DNA of 64,000 bases, taken from contig CM042092.1 of the NCBI GenBank assembly GCA_023512835.1, forward strand, positions 26,113,543-26,177,542. Reading direction: 5' to 3'. Origin of the DNA: Taxillus chinensis (taxonomy: Eukaryota; Streptophyta; Magnoliopsida; Santalales; Loranthaceae). Under the pieces are notes generated by a model. It was not told the origin of the DNA. It saw only the letters and a program-made list of their open reading frames with translations, and did no database searches. The translations under genes and the position numbers were made by a program. This document shows positions 35,018 to 44,723 of this stretch, piece after piece. Numbering within the stretch: position 1 is the first letter of the stretch; each line of letters opens with the position of its first letter.

Positions 35018-36435
35018 AGAGGGACAATTAGGAGATATTGAGCGTGAGGCACTCTGTGCTCGGATTATAGTTGGGGAGCTAGCAGGAGATTGGGCTGAGG
35101 GTCTTGAGCGTGAGTTGACCTTTCAGGGGCATCTAATTGTGGCATTTCCTCTTCATAGGGATGTGATGAGGGAGTTCTATCAGTCTAGAGTTGCTATTCA
35201 TCTAGGAGCCACCAAGATGTACCATTCTCTTCGAGACAATTTTGGTGGCCTGAGATGAAGAGGGATGTGGCAGAGTTTGTTTCTGCATGCCTTACCTTCC
35301 AACAGGTAAAGGCGGAGCACTAATGTCCAATAGGTATGTTGCAGCCATTAGCAGTGGCAGAGTAGAAATGGGATCACATTACAATGTATTTTATGACTAG
35401 ACTTTCACCTACCTCGGGGAGGAAGGATATGATTTGGGTTATTGTGGATCGGCTGACAAAATCAGGCCACTTCCTAGCTATAAGGGAGCGGGATCCCATT
35501 GGAGCCATGAGCCAGTTATATATCAACAAGATCGTGAGGTTGCATAGGGTGCCCTCATCTATTGTATTGGATAGGGATGCGAGGTTTACATCCCGCTTTT
35601 GGGAAGGTTTGCAGGAGGCTTTGGGTACACAGTTGAACTTGAGTACAACTTTTCATCTTGAGAGGGATAGTCGGTCTAAGAGGACGATTCAGACCTTGGA
35701 GGATATGATGCAAGTATGTGTTGGATTTCGGAGGTTTGTGAGCCACTTACCTACCTTTGGTGGAGTTTACATACAACAATAGCTATCAAGCGTCCATTGG
35801 GATGGTACCATTTGAGGCATTGTATGGGAGGCCTTGTCGGTCTCCATTGTGTTGGACTGAGGTGGGTGAGGTTGCTCTTTTGGGACCATAGCTGGTTTAG
35901 GAGGCTACCAAGAAGGTGAAAATGATTCGTCAGTGTTTATTGACAACCTAGAGTAAGCAGAAGTCCTACGCATATCAGAGGTAGAGGCCTTTGGAGTTTT
36001 CCGTGGGTGATCATGTACTCCTTCGTGTGTCCCCAGGGAAAGGACATTGATGGTTTAGGAAGGGTTCCAAGCTATCACCGAGATTTATAGGCCCTTTTGA
36101 GATTCTAGATCGAGTTGGTCCGGTGGCGTATCAATTGGCTCTTCTGCCTCGATTGAGTAGGGTTTACAATGTGTTCCACATGTCGCAGTTGCGGAAATAT
36201 TATCTAGACCCAACTCATGTGATTGATTAGGGTGATTTGGATGTTACTAATGATATCTCTATTATTGAGGATCCTATTCGGGTATTGGACAGGCGGGAGA
36301 AGCTTTTGCAAAGCAAAGTTATCCCTTTGGTTCGTGTCTTGTGGAGACACCATGGCATGGAGGAATAGACATGGGAATGCGAGGCGGAGATGCAAGAGTG
36401 TTACCCCGAGTTATTCGAGGACAAACAATCCTGAA
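35018..36435 (+). pseudogene. chromovirus B integrase (5'-truncated element)
   Basis: It begins inside the region before the integrase zinc finger (FQGHLIVAFPLHRDVMREF, TKMYHSLRDNFGG), then LTFQQVKAEH, MYFMTRLSPTSGRKDM, WVIVDRLTKSGHFLAIRE, VLDRDARFTSRFWEGL and NLSTTFHLERDSRSKRTIQT. The C-terminal domain follows (GDHVLLRVSPGKGH, LSRVYNVFHMSQL) with a chromodomain-type tail (VLDRREKLLQSKVIPLVRVL). It ends LFEDKQS and TGA at 36433. Nothing of B's gag or RT is present; the element starts abruptly at the end of A's LTR. There are several stops and two frame changes. Confidence 0.85.
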
Positions 36436-36446
36436 GGAGGGAGATG

Positions 36447-36772
36447 GTGAGAGCCTTATATGGTATGTGTTGTGTTTACCGTTTTATTTTTCTATGTGGT
36501 TGTGTTGAACACATGTGATATGTTTTATGTGATGTGGTATTATGTGCATATGTGATATGCAACGTTTTGACCTGTGTTGAATGTGGGTTTATGGGTTCGT
36601 GGTTGTGAGTTTCTTTGTGCTTTTCTTGTGGGGATGTTTGTGTCAGTTTTGGCTTATTGTGAGCTTTGAGCTATGGTACACCCGTGTTAATGTTATGTGG
36701 GGTCTATGAGTTTGAATTTTACGATGGATTTGCTAAGTTTGCGTGTGACTTTGTGTTGTTGTTTCTTTTCAG
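36447..36772 (+). other. possible intron at the 3' end of chromovirus B
   Basis: GAGATG|GTGAGAG at 36446/36447 looks like a 5' splice site, and TTGTTTCTTTTCAG|GGACG at 36772/36773 is a good pyrimidine tract and 3' splice site. The 326 bases between are T/G-rich and non-coding. Downstream, GGACGAAAAG precedes the polypurine tract, as at 6221-6240 in the related minus-strand copy. The alternative is a simple 3' untranslated spacer. Confidence 0.35.
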
Positions 36773-36788
36773 GGACGAAAAGTCTTTA

Positions 36789-36800
36789 ATGGGGAGAGAA
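36789..36800 (+). other. chromovirus B polypurine tract
   Basis: ATGGGGAGAGAA immediately precedes the LTR start TGTAATGTCCCG. Confidence 0.6.
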
Positions 36801-38745
36801 TGTAATGTCCCGTGTTCGGGTTGATAGTCTTTAATTAGTAATGAAGATCTCATTTTGGTATGGTGCTCGGCGTTACGAGCGTTTTGGCTGTAGTTGGATC
36901 CAATTTGGAGTTTGGGACCTTGGAAGGCTAGCTGTATAATTTTGTTGTTTATTCATTAAAGAATTAGTAGTAAATATAAATAGGAGGAACATAAAGAGAG
37001 CTTTCACTTTATGTTATCACATTGGTGTGTTTAAGATAGAGAACTTGGCGAGCTTGAAAGCTTGAAGCCTTGGTGATTTGGGTTTGTGCAGCTCAAAGAA
37101 TCACTCCAGGTCGGAGTTCATGTGCTTTTTATTTTGATTCTATTCTTGATCTGCATGAATTTTGCCATGAATTATGAAATTGAGTATAAACCCTGGGTTT
37201 TTGAGAAATCCAATTTTGGGTTAGATTTGGTGGTTTAGTATAAGATCTGTGGTTTAGCATAGTTGTGGGTATGTGTTTATGTGATTTGGGGGTTTTATAA
37301 CCGTGTATTGCATGAGGGTTGAAAAGTCGATCATAGAAATCTAGATTTAGATCTAGATAGCTATAATCTGAAATGAAATATGTGCATTTCTGCTGTTATC
37401 GTGCAATTTAGAAGCGTTCAGGATGGGTTTTGAGGTATATATCATAGTCTGTTGAGTAAAAAGCGTGTTTGTGAGCATCTTGATGTCTCTGGGTAGATTC
37501 TAGATGAAGAACAGGCTAAAAATGATGATGAACATTACTCTAGGTAAACTAGGAAGGTCAAAGGGTCGAAGGTCAAAAGGTTGAAGGTCGAAGGTCGAAA
37601 GTCGAAAGGTTAAAGGTCGAATATTAAACCTGAGTCTTTGAGGCAAACCTTTGAGTCTTCGAGGCAAATCTTCGAGTCTCCAGGTTAGTAGTTCTATAGC
37701 TTCGGATTAGCAGTTCCAAGGTATAGTAGGACCATTTACATTGTAAACCATTATGCCTAAATAATATACTTAAGTTAAAATATAAATAACGAAATACACC
37801 CCTTTTAAATCCAAAGAAAAATACTAGAAAATTAAATTCTCACTCCTTCAAAATATGAAAAATAGATATTAGTACTGAATCTCAAAAAAATTCAGTTTTT
37901 CATAGTGATGACTACTTGGAAAGTGAGGTTAGGCTTCTAAGAAAAATCTCCAAAAATTAGGTTATCTTAGTTATGATATGGGAAACCAATGCCATGACTT
38001 TTTATTTCAAAAAAATAACTTCTATAAAATCCCCTCTCTTGATCAAGACATGAGGATAGATTTATGCAGATCAGTCTATGTTACAGAGGGAGTGTTGTGA
38101 ACCCTAGTGGTCATGTGGGCCTATGAGACTACCTTGATAAGCTTGGGAGGCTACTATTAAGGGCCTGAGAGGCCATACTATTCCTAAGAGGTACTACTGT
38201 GCCTAAGAGGTAATACGGGGCCTGAGAGGCAATACTGAGCTTGAGGGCGGGGCGATGTTTGGGATTACCTGGGAAGCTTTCTTTGTATTTTAATGTATGT
38301 ACATGATTGAGTTGGTGAGGTATATGTAGCATTACACATGCACATGTCTACACTAGTTTATGAGTTGGGATAGGTCGGGGAGACTTGATCCCTACTGAGC
38401 TATGGTTATTCACCACTCCTGTTGTGTTTGTCTTTGTTTGTTTCAGGTGCTTACAGAAGCTGGGAGGTTCACCAGAGGTGAAGACCGTATTTGTATTTGT
38501 TTATTTTGTTGGATTGTAAAAACTATGATTGTAACCTCTTGGGGGAAAGAACATGTATGTATGTGTTTGTACTGTGGATTAAAATGAGATTTTTGTATTC
38601 GTGTGTTACATGTATGATATGGATTAGGGACGACACCCATGTTAAGGTCCCTTTCTCGGTGTTATTATCAACTCCTTTTCCCTTCGGATGCATGCATGGG
38701 GATTCACTAACCGGTTTCTGCAATTTGGAAATCCGAGGCATGATA
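36801..38745 (+). mobile_element. chromovirus B 3' LTR
   Basis: It starts TGTAATGTCCCG after a polypurine tract and ends AATCCGAGGCATGATA. It has a TATA box at 36975-36982. At 37535-37700 it holds GGTCGAAGGTCGAAAG and CTTCGAGTCTCCAGG sequence that resembles Sirevirus-like LTR repeats, so a small insertion is likely. At 38145-38240 it contains imperfect repeats of GCCTGAGAGGC / CCTAAGAGGT. Its 3' portion is paralogous to 41800-42441. Confidence 0.6.
38145..38245 (+). repeat. short imperfect tandem repeat (GCCTNAGAGGNNATACT)
   Basis: About four to five units of 20-25 bases (GGGCCTGAGAGGCCATACTA, CCTAAGAGGTACTACTGTG, CCTAAGAGGTAATACGG, GCCTGAGAGGCAATACTG). Related units occur in the LTR of opposite orientation at 40255-40410 and at 41820-41960, so it is a hallmark of this LTR family. 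Confidence 0.65.
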
Positions 38746-39046
38746 GATAATGAGTTTTAAGTGTTTTGATATTTGATAGCATATATTTCATATTTGAATT
38801 ACAATTAGTAAACCATGTAAATAATATTGTTTGTTTAAATATTAGTGCATGTTTAATCAAATAATATTTGATGGGATCACCTGATCCTAAATCAATCTAT
38901 TAATATATTTAAAACTAAATTTGAATCTAATTAATTTTTATTTTATATCAAAATAATAATACCATATTTACTTTTTATTACAATATAAATATATAAACTT
39001 TGTAATTACTTTTATTTTTAAAATAAATCATGCATAAACACATGTT

Positions 39047-39113
<67 letters not shown>

Positions 39114-39375
39114 TAAGTATATATATTATTTACATAAGCATATGAAACAAAACAGACTTAGCCAAATGGTTAGACAACTGCATTGAAATGGGGGAGATTT
39201 TAGGTTCAAACCTTTATAGCAACATTAACATTTTTTACCCCAATGGGGCAAAAAAAATATTGCCTCATACCCGCCCTGTACCTTGGATAAATTCAAGAAA
39301 ACCTGCCCCATCAGGGCGGGTACGAGTTGGGACGAGGCAAGTACGGGGCAAATTGTCATCTTGAGGCGAAATGGC
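38746..39375 (+). repeat. dispersed repeat with Pol III-type boxes (copy 2)
   Basis: Same orientation and order as 11650-12290. The A-box is TAGCCAAATGG at 39159-39169 and the B-box is GGTTCAAACC at 39203-39212. A GTT/ATT trinucleotide microsatellite (39043-39110) has expanded where copy 1 has an AT-rich stretch. The GC-rich tail has repeated CGGGGCAA / GGGGCA words. Confidence 0.55.
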
Positions 39376-39754
39376 CAAACATGGTGAATTCCAGCTGACG
39401 GGTCAATTAGACATGACGAACCAGTGAGGGTCGTCGACCGAGAGGTGGTCAAGTGAAATAGAGGGTTTAGTGTATCGATTTGATCGACTAGTGTGAGTTT
39501 AAAAGTGTTAAGGGTCGCGATTGACCACAGTGGTCAACTGAGCTAGGACAAGGTATAATCAACCAGGGTTTGGTCGACTAGTTGGGTATTTCAGGCATTA
39601 TTAGGTTGTGATCAACCAGAATGGTCGTGTGAGGCATGGTCAACTTAAAAGGTTTGGAATTGGATCAACTAGTGTGGGTTTTTGAGTTTTAGTAGACTAG
39701 AGTGATCAAGTGAGAGTGGTCAAATAGAGCAGTGTGTTTGGTATAGTGGTTCAG
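39376..39754 (+). mobile_element. LTR-family fragment, left of the solo LTR
   Basis: It is dominated by diverged repeats of GGTCAACTGAG / GATCGACTAGTGTGGGTTT. The same repeats resume at 41453 after the solo LTR (GAGAGTGGATGACTAG, GAGAGGTGGTCAACTGA), so the two pieces were once joined. No coding is seen. Confidence 0.5.
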
Positions 39755-40254
39755 TGTCACGCCCCGGATTTCCAACCCGAGGAAACCGGTACGTGACTCC
39801 CCATTCACCCATACGGAGGGCAAAGGGGTTAGGATACAAACCAAGAACTGAACATTTTAAACATTCACAACACATTCAAGAAAAATACACCCATCAAGAG
39901 CCCACAAACCAAATCGGTTTTTAATACAAAGTCTTCTTTTCAATCCATCCCCATTGGGGTTACACACTTCCCATAATAAAATAACCTAAACAATAAAATA
40001 AATAAGGTCTTCCACCTTGGGGTATCCACCTAACGCCCGTAAGTCCCTGGAAAACAAACAAACACAGAGAGGGGTGAGCAACCACACCCCCCATAAGGGA
40101 TCATGTCTCCCCAACCCATCCCATGTTCCTAGCATCTACATGCCATGTGTGCAAGTGCGGTGTTGTGTTACAATAATTTCAACAAACATAATAACAACCA
40201 CATCAACAATATACAATCTTCCACCCCCCCCCCCCAGGCTAACACTTTAACCAC

Positions 40255-40410
40255 AAGTGATTTAACCGCCTCTTAGCCAAGTTGTTTAACCGCCTCTTAG
40301 GCCAAGTGATTTAACCGCCTCTTCAGGCCAAGTGATTTAACCGCCTTCTTTAGCCCTTTGGTTCCCCCGCCCTAACCCCCTCCCCGCAAAGTTATTTAAC
40401 CGCCTTCAGC
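40255..40410 (-). repeat. 27-base imperfect tandem repeat in the solo LTR
   Basis: About five units are built on TTAACCGCCTCTTAGGCCAAGTGA (plus-strand form; quoted in two halves: TTAACCGCCTC and TTAGGCCAAGTGA). In LTR sense it reads CCTAAGAGGCGG, linking it to the repeats at 38145-38245. Confidence 0.75.
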
Positions 40411-40929
40411 GGATACCAAGCACACAACACACATGGTCACTCAAGCATACAACCAAACACTTTGTGTGCACCCGTTCACAAGCGCACTAACCCCAACCAT
40501 TCGGGCCATAGAGCAAACATCCAAGATACATACATACACTAAGCCACAAGTCCAGCCACACGGACATATTACCAAACACTTAATGGGCATATTCACACGC
40601 CTAAGTTCACACGGCATTTCATCAAACATGTAGCGGGCATGTCATACGGCATTTTATCAAACACTTTTCATGCACCACACAAACATCACACAAACCCCCC
40701 CGGAAACACCAAAATCGCCATTGAAGGCCAACATTCATATAGGAGGTCACACCTATATGAATTTACATATAAATAATATAACGAGATATAACCCCCCCCC
40801 CCTGCGCCTTCCCCTAGCCCGGAGAGGAGGATTTAGGAAGAACGGAATCTCCCCACCTTACAACGATCTTCCTTGCTCCCGCTAAACGCCGTCCTCCCCA
40901 CTCAAGATGCCCCCCGCGACCCAAAACTC

Positions 40930-40977
40930 CCCTTCCTTCTCTCTCTCTAGCCTCTCTCTCTCTCTCTCTCTCTCTCT
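40930..40977. repeat. (CT)n microsatellite
   Basis: An interrupted CT dinucleotide run downstream of the TATA box of the minus-oriented solo LTR, where a GA-rich leader would lie in its transcript. Confidence 0.9.
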
Positions 40978-41030
40978 ACGACGGTGCAGCACTAAGTGAA
41001 CCCTAAACCTAAAACAGAGCTTCTCCTCCT

Positions 41031-41038
41031 TATATAGA
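41031..41038 (-). promoter_or_regulatory. TATA box of the solo LTR
   Basis: The minus strand reads TCTATATAAGGAGG. Two palindromes, CAAAACGACGTAGTTTTG (41051-41068) and a second at 41085-41108, lie just upstream in the LTR sense. Confidence 0.55.
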
Positions 41039-41452
41039 CAACACAACATCAAAACGACGTAGTTTTGATTAAGTGAATCCCAAAGATCAAAACGACGTAA
41101 TTTTGATCACACAAGTTAGCACCTTTTCGCACCCAATGCCAAATGGGAATTTCAACATGGTCCTTTGGAGAAAGTTCCTTAGAATGTCAAAACCAAGGGA
41201 ACCATGCAAAAATATGCCTGCACGCCAATTTAGAAGACAACCACACTTGCACGTGAATTGGACCCATATCACGTGCACCTCACATACAAGTCCATTTGGC
41301 CTGAAACTTCTGTGGTAGATAGAGGACATCATTCTAAGCATCTTTCCTTTTGCACGTGAATTCATTGGAGTCCATTTACTAGGTCAAAATCTAGAAAAAC
41401 TCTACTCAGGAGGCAAAACTGACTAACTCAAGGTACGGGTCCTTACATTCAG

Positions 41453-42441
41453 TGAGAGTGGATGACTAGAATAATGTGTTTGCTCGAGAGTGGTCTAATG
41501 AGAGGTGGTCAACTGAATTAGGGTAGTTTCAGTTAACTAAGTCCTGTTTTGAGTTATTTTTTTGGTGTTTTCTTTGGGGTTTGGTTCCTATGCTTCACGG
41601 ACAATCCAGTTAGGGGATTTAAAGCTGTGAGCCTATGAGTTGAGGGCACTTGAGAAGTATAGCTTGTCTTATTGTTGCTTATTATTTTGCATGTATGTTT
41701 TCTTTTGAATTGTTTGGAATATGAGTGAGATGCCATGATGGTTGTATCTTATCTGCTGAACTGTTTGTGGAAATTGCATGAGAAGTCGTATTTGTATGAA
41801 TGATGATACCTAGTGATCACGTGAGCTTACGAGGCTACCTTGATAAAGCCGGGAGGCTATTATTGAGGACCTGGAAAGCAATATTTATTTAAAACCTAGG
41901 AGGTTACTGTGTTTGAGGGGCAATGGTTTGTTTAGAGCCTAGAAGGCTACCATGCTAGATGGGCAATGTTTGGAATTTACATGGAAGCTTGTTTATTATT
42001 TTGATACATGAGAATATGATTGAGTTGGTGATGTACATCTAGTATTATACGAGAACATGCCTATACTAGTATAGGAGTTGGGATGGGTTGAGGAGACATA
42101 ATTCTACTGAGCTGTGGTTGCACACTTCTCCTATTGTATTTGTTTTTGTTTATTCCAGGTGCTTAAAGGAGCTAAAAAGTTTACTAAAGATGAAGACCTT
42201 GTTTGTACTTGTTTGTATTGTAATAACATAATGTAATTTCGTGGACAAAGACTATGTATATATGTATTATTTTAATTGAAATGAGATTTCTATATTTATG
42301 TGATATATGTATGGTGCGGATATAAGACGACACCCGTGTTAAGGTCTCTTTTTAGGTGTTATCTCCAATCTCTTGTCCCTATGAGTACGTGAATGAGGGT
42401 TCACTAACTAGTTTCTACGAGTTGAAAATCTAAGGTGTGAC
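41453..42441 (+). mobile_element. 3' part of an LTR of the A/B family
   Basis: Bases 41800-42441 are paralogous to 38095-38745. For example GAGGCTACCTTGATAAAGC at 41828 matches GAGACTACCTTGATAAGC at 38125, and ACGACACCCGTGTTAAGGTC at 42327 matches 38629. It ends with AAGGTGTGACA, a canonical LTR end. With 39376-39754 it formed one LTR before the solo LTR inserted. Confidence 0.6.
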
Positions 42442-42772
42442 AATTATTAAATATTTGAATATTATATAAATAAATTTATTTAATTCATATATTTTAATAT
42501 TTTAAAATGTAAATATCATGTAAATATCATGCATTAAAATGTACAAAAAGTATAAGTTAATAAAAATATTATAAAAAATATTTATTATCATTCAGGTTAT
42601 TATTACAAGATATTAATTTATTTGAATTTTGTTATCCTACATTATGATATATTTATTTATTATTTAAATTATCTGTTATATTTTTTTATTTTAATATAAA
42701 ATTATGTAAATACAAAAATTAATTATAAAATTATATCCAATAAAACATTCAAAACATATTAGAATATAAATT

Positions 42773-42819
<47 letters not shown>

Positions 42820-43200
42820 GATACTTATGTATGACATTTTAAAATATCTGTTCTTTAGTAATTAAATTTTATAAATTAACTAAAGTATTTTATTTGTTGA
42901 AAGAGTCCATTTAATATAAATATCTAAAAATTATATTTTTTAAACTTTCTATTATAATTAAATTTTAACAAAATAAATAATAAGTCTTTAAATTTAACAT
43001 AATAATATTTATTTTCTATTTATTAAAATATTATATCTTTAATTTTAATAAATAAATAAATATTTTAAAAATAATATTTTAATTAATAAAAATTTAAAAG
43101 TATATTTTTTGTTAACATAAAAAATATTTATTTTAATTATTTTAAATAATTAATTTTTAAAAATTATAGTGAATGTTCTAAATTAAGTAGAAAAAACACA
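42442..43200. other. very AT-rich intergenic DNA
   Basis: Almost pure A/T with an AAT trinucleotide run at 42773-42819. No open frame or recognisable element. Such DNA next to a gene could act as a matrix-attachment-type region, but that is a guess. Confidence 0.7.
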
Positions 43201-43546
43201 AGAGTGTGACATTCTTGCTTGCAGCAGTAATTCAAGGGCCCATCATGTGTATGTATGGATGGCATCATGGATGTCATCGTCAGAGCACAATAGCGGGGGC
43301 GAAAGGCTAAACTCTCCCCCCACCCTCCTCAAAGCAATAAATGTGATTACGAAAGTGACGCGTGTTCCCTTCCCATTGCTTTAAAGCCTTTCTCCCTCCA
43401 TTCATTCTCTCTCTCGTCGCACTGAACAATCATCAAATAAGGGGGGCGAGAGATCACCATCCTCCATAAGTCCTTTACCCAGAAGCAATGATCTACTTAA
43501 TTACATCTTCTCCCCCATCAATTGCCCTGAGTTCGTGAGAACTGAG

Positions 43547-43837
43547 GTAACTAACTACCTTACATAAATATATTCCTTAATCGTATTTAATTTATTGTTT
43601 TTTTTTTGCGTTTGTTGATTTTCGATCCGATGGTGCGGGTTGTTTGAGTCCCTCCTGAGGTGTGTTTGTTTTTTGATCATGGATATATTGTTTGAACTAG
43701 TTTGATAATTGCTGATTCCTCTCCCCTACATATATGATATATATATATATATATGTATGTATATAGATATATATTGAATATCTCTCATATCGAATCGTAC
43801 GATCTTGTCAGTCTAAATCTGTACTTTTATTGTCCAG
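43547..43837 (+). other. possible 5'-UTR intron of the bHLH gene
   Basis: ACTGAG|GTAACTAAC at 43546/43547 and TTATTGTCCAG|GTGG at 43837/43838 fit plant splice sites. The 291 bases between are T-rich (a run of T at 43599-43607) and hold a TA microsatellite (43738-43754). The upstream exon would be CT-rich (43388-43546). There are no ATG-initiated long frames before 44016. It is inferred from splice consensus only. Confidence 0.4.
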
Positions 43838-44015
43838 GTGGTGTTGGTCATTAACTCTTTCTCTTTTGATCCCCCTAATAAAAAATAAAATACTGCAACA
43901 CGATTCTCTACCAATCACACTTTTGGTGTTGTGTTTGTTGCTGCGGGTGGTCTGGGGTTGTAGATCCTCTTCTATCTGATCTCCGATCCCCGATCCGAAT
44001 ACAGATTGATAGATC

Positions 44016-44723
44016 ATGGCGTCATCCATGATCTCTCAGCCAGTAAGAAACTCGCAGAGATCGAGGGTGTCACAGAGACACAAGAATAAAATTATTCAAA
44101 TCCAAAACCGGGATGGTCGCCAACGCAACCAAGCAGCGAGTCCTCATGACCCCAGCAGGTGGAGAACACAAGCCGAACAACGGAACTACTCCACCAAGCT
44201 CCTCCAGGCCCTACGCCGAGTCACCCCAAACCCTTCATCATCCGGAGAGGCCGCTCCTCCACCCCCGCCCCGGAGCGGACGAGCCGTGCGCGAAGCCGCG
44301 GACAGAGTCTTGGCTGTGGCCGCCAAGGGGAGGACGCGGTGGAGCCGTGCCATCCTGAAGAACAGGCTGAAGCTCAACTTCATCAAGCATAAGAGGAAGA
44401 AAGCACCCGCGCCGCGGAACCCGCCGCCTCCCCCGCCGAAGAAGAAGCAGAGTGCCAGTCTTTTGCGGCTCAAGGGTAAGAATCTGCCCGAGGTACAGCG
44501 AAAGGCCAGCACTCTTGGCCGGTTAGTTCCAGGTTGCCGGGAAGAGCCGTTGCCGGTCATCCTAGAAGAGGTCATAGACTACATACCTGCCCTAGAGATG
44601 CAGATCAGAGCCATGACCCTCCTCACCGACCTACTTTCCGGCTCCGGCTCCGGCTCAGGCTCAGGCTCCGGCTCCGCCGCAAGCACGAGCACGGCATCGA
44701 CATCGGAGCACCCGCCAACGTGA
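44016..44723 (+). CDS. atypical (non-DNA-binding) bHLH protein, AIF/IBH1-like, bHLH147-150 group
   Basis: This intact single-exon gene of 235 codons is the only convincing host gene. It contains RWRTQAEQRNYSTKLLQALRRV (residues 48-69) and VREAADRVLAVAAKGRTRWSRAIL (91-114), a basic K/R-rich stretch (115-129), and VQRKASTLGRLVPGC (160-174). The helix-loop-helix follows (LPVILEEVIDYIPALEMQIRAM, 179-200). This order is typical of the plant group that includes AIF1-4 and IBH1, which lack the His-Glu-Arg contact residues. Members of that group dimerise with other bHLH proteins and block their DNA binding, usually restraining brassinosteroid-driven cell elongation in the nucleus. Proline runs (81-85, 136-141) and a Gly-Ser run (209-220) are low-complexity. 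The ATG at 44016 is the first in frame and gives the full family-like N-terminus. Codon use is GC-rich relative to surroundings. Confidence 0.9.
   Translation: MASSMISQPVRNSQRSRVSQRHKNKIIQIQNRDGRQRNQAASPHDPSRWRTQAEQRNYSTKLLQALRRVTPNPSSSGEAAPPPPPRSGRAVREAADRVLAVAAKGRTRWSRAILKNRLKLNFIKHKRKKAPAPRNPPPPPPKKKQSASLLRLKGKNLPEVQRKASTLGRLVPGCREEPLPVILEEVIDYIPALEMQIRAMTLLTDLLSGSGSGSGSGSGSAASTSTASTSEHPPT
44636..44680 (+). repeat. GGCTCC/GGCTCA hexanucleotide repeat coding Gly-Ser
   Basis: Six to seven hexamer units encode a Gly-Ser tail just after the HLH region. The repeat sits in a disordered C-terminus, so length changes here would be tolerated. Confidence 0.9.

Larger units (their letters stand above)
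39755..41447 (-). mobile_element. solo LTR, minus orientation, gypsy-type (TSD ttcag)
   Basis: On the minus strand it starts TGTAAGGACCCG (41447) and ends GGGGCGTGACA (39755). TTCAG stands on both sides (39750-39754 and 41448-41452), so the 1693-bp boundaries are exact. In the sense direction it has sequence shared with the Athila-2 LTR, two ACGT-centred palindromes, a TATA box (minus, 41031-41038), a CT/GA run and short tandem repeats. No internal sequence is attached. Confidence 0.88.

Noticed and set aside
40255..40410. Regularly spaced repeats considered as a CRISPR array
   Set aside because: Units are contiguous and imperfect without unique spacers, lie inside a solo LTR with exact target duplications, and the genome is plant.
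44186..44575. 129-codon frame antisense to the bHLH gene
   Set aside because: Shadow of the GC-rich coding sequence; the sense frame has clear family motifs and this one has none.
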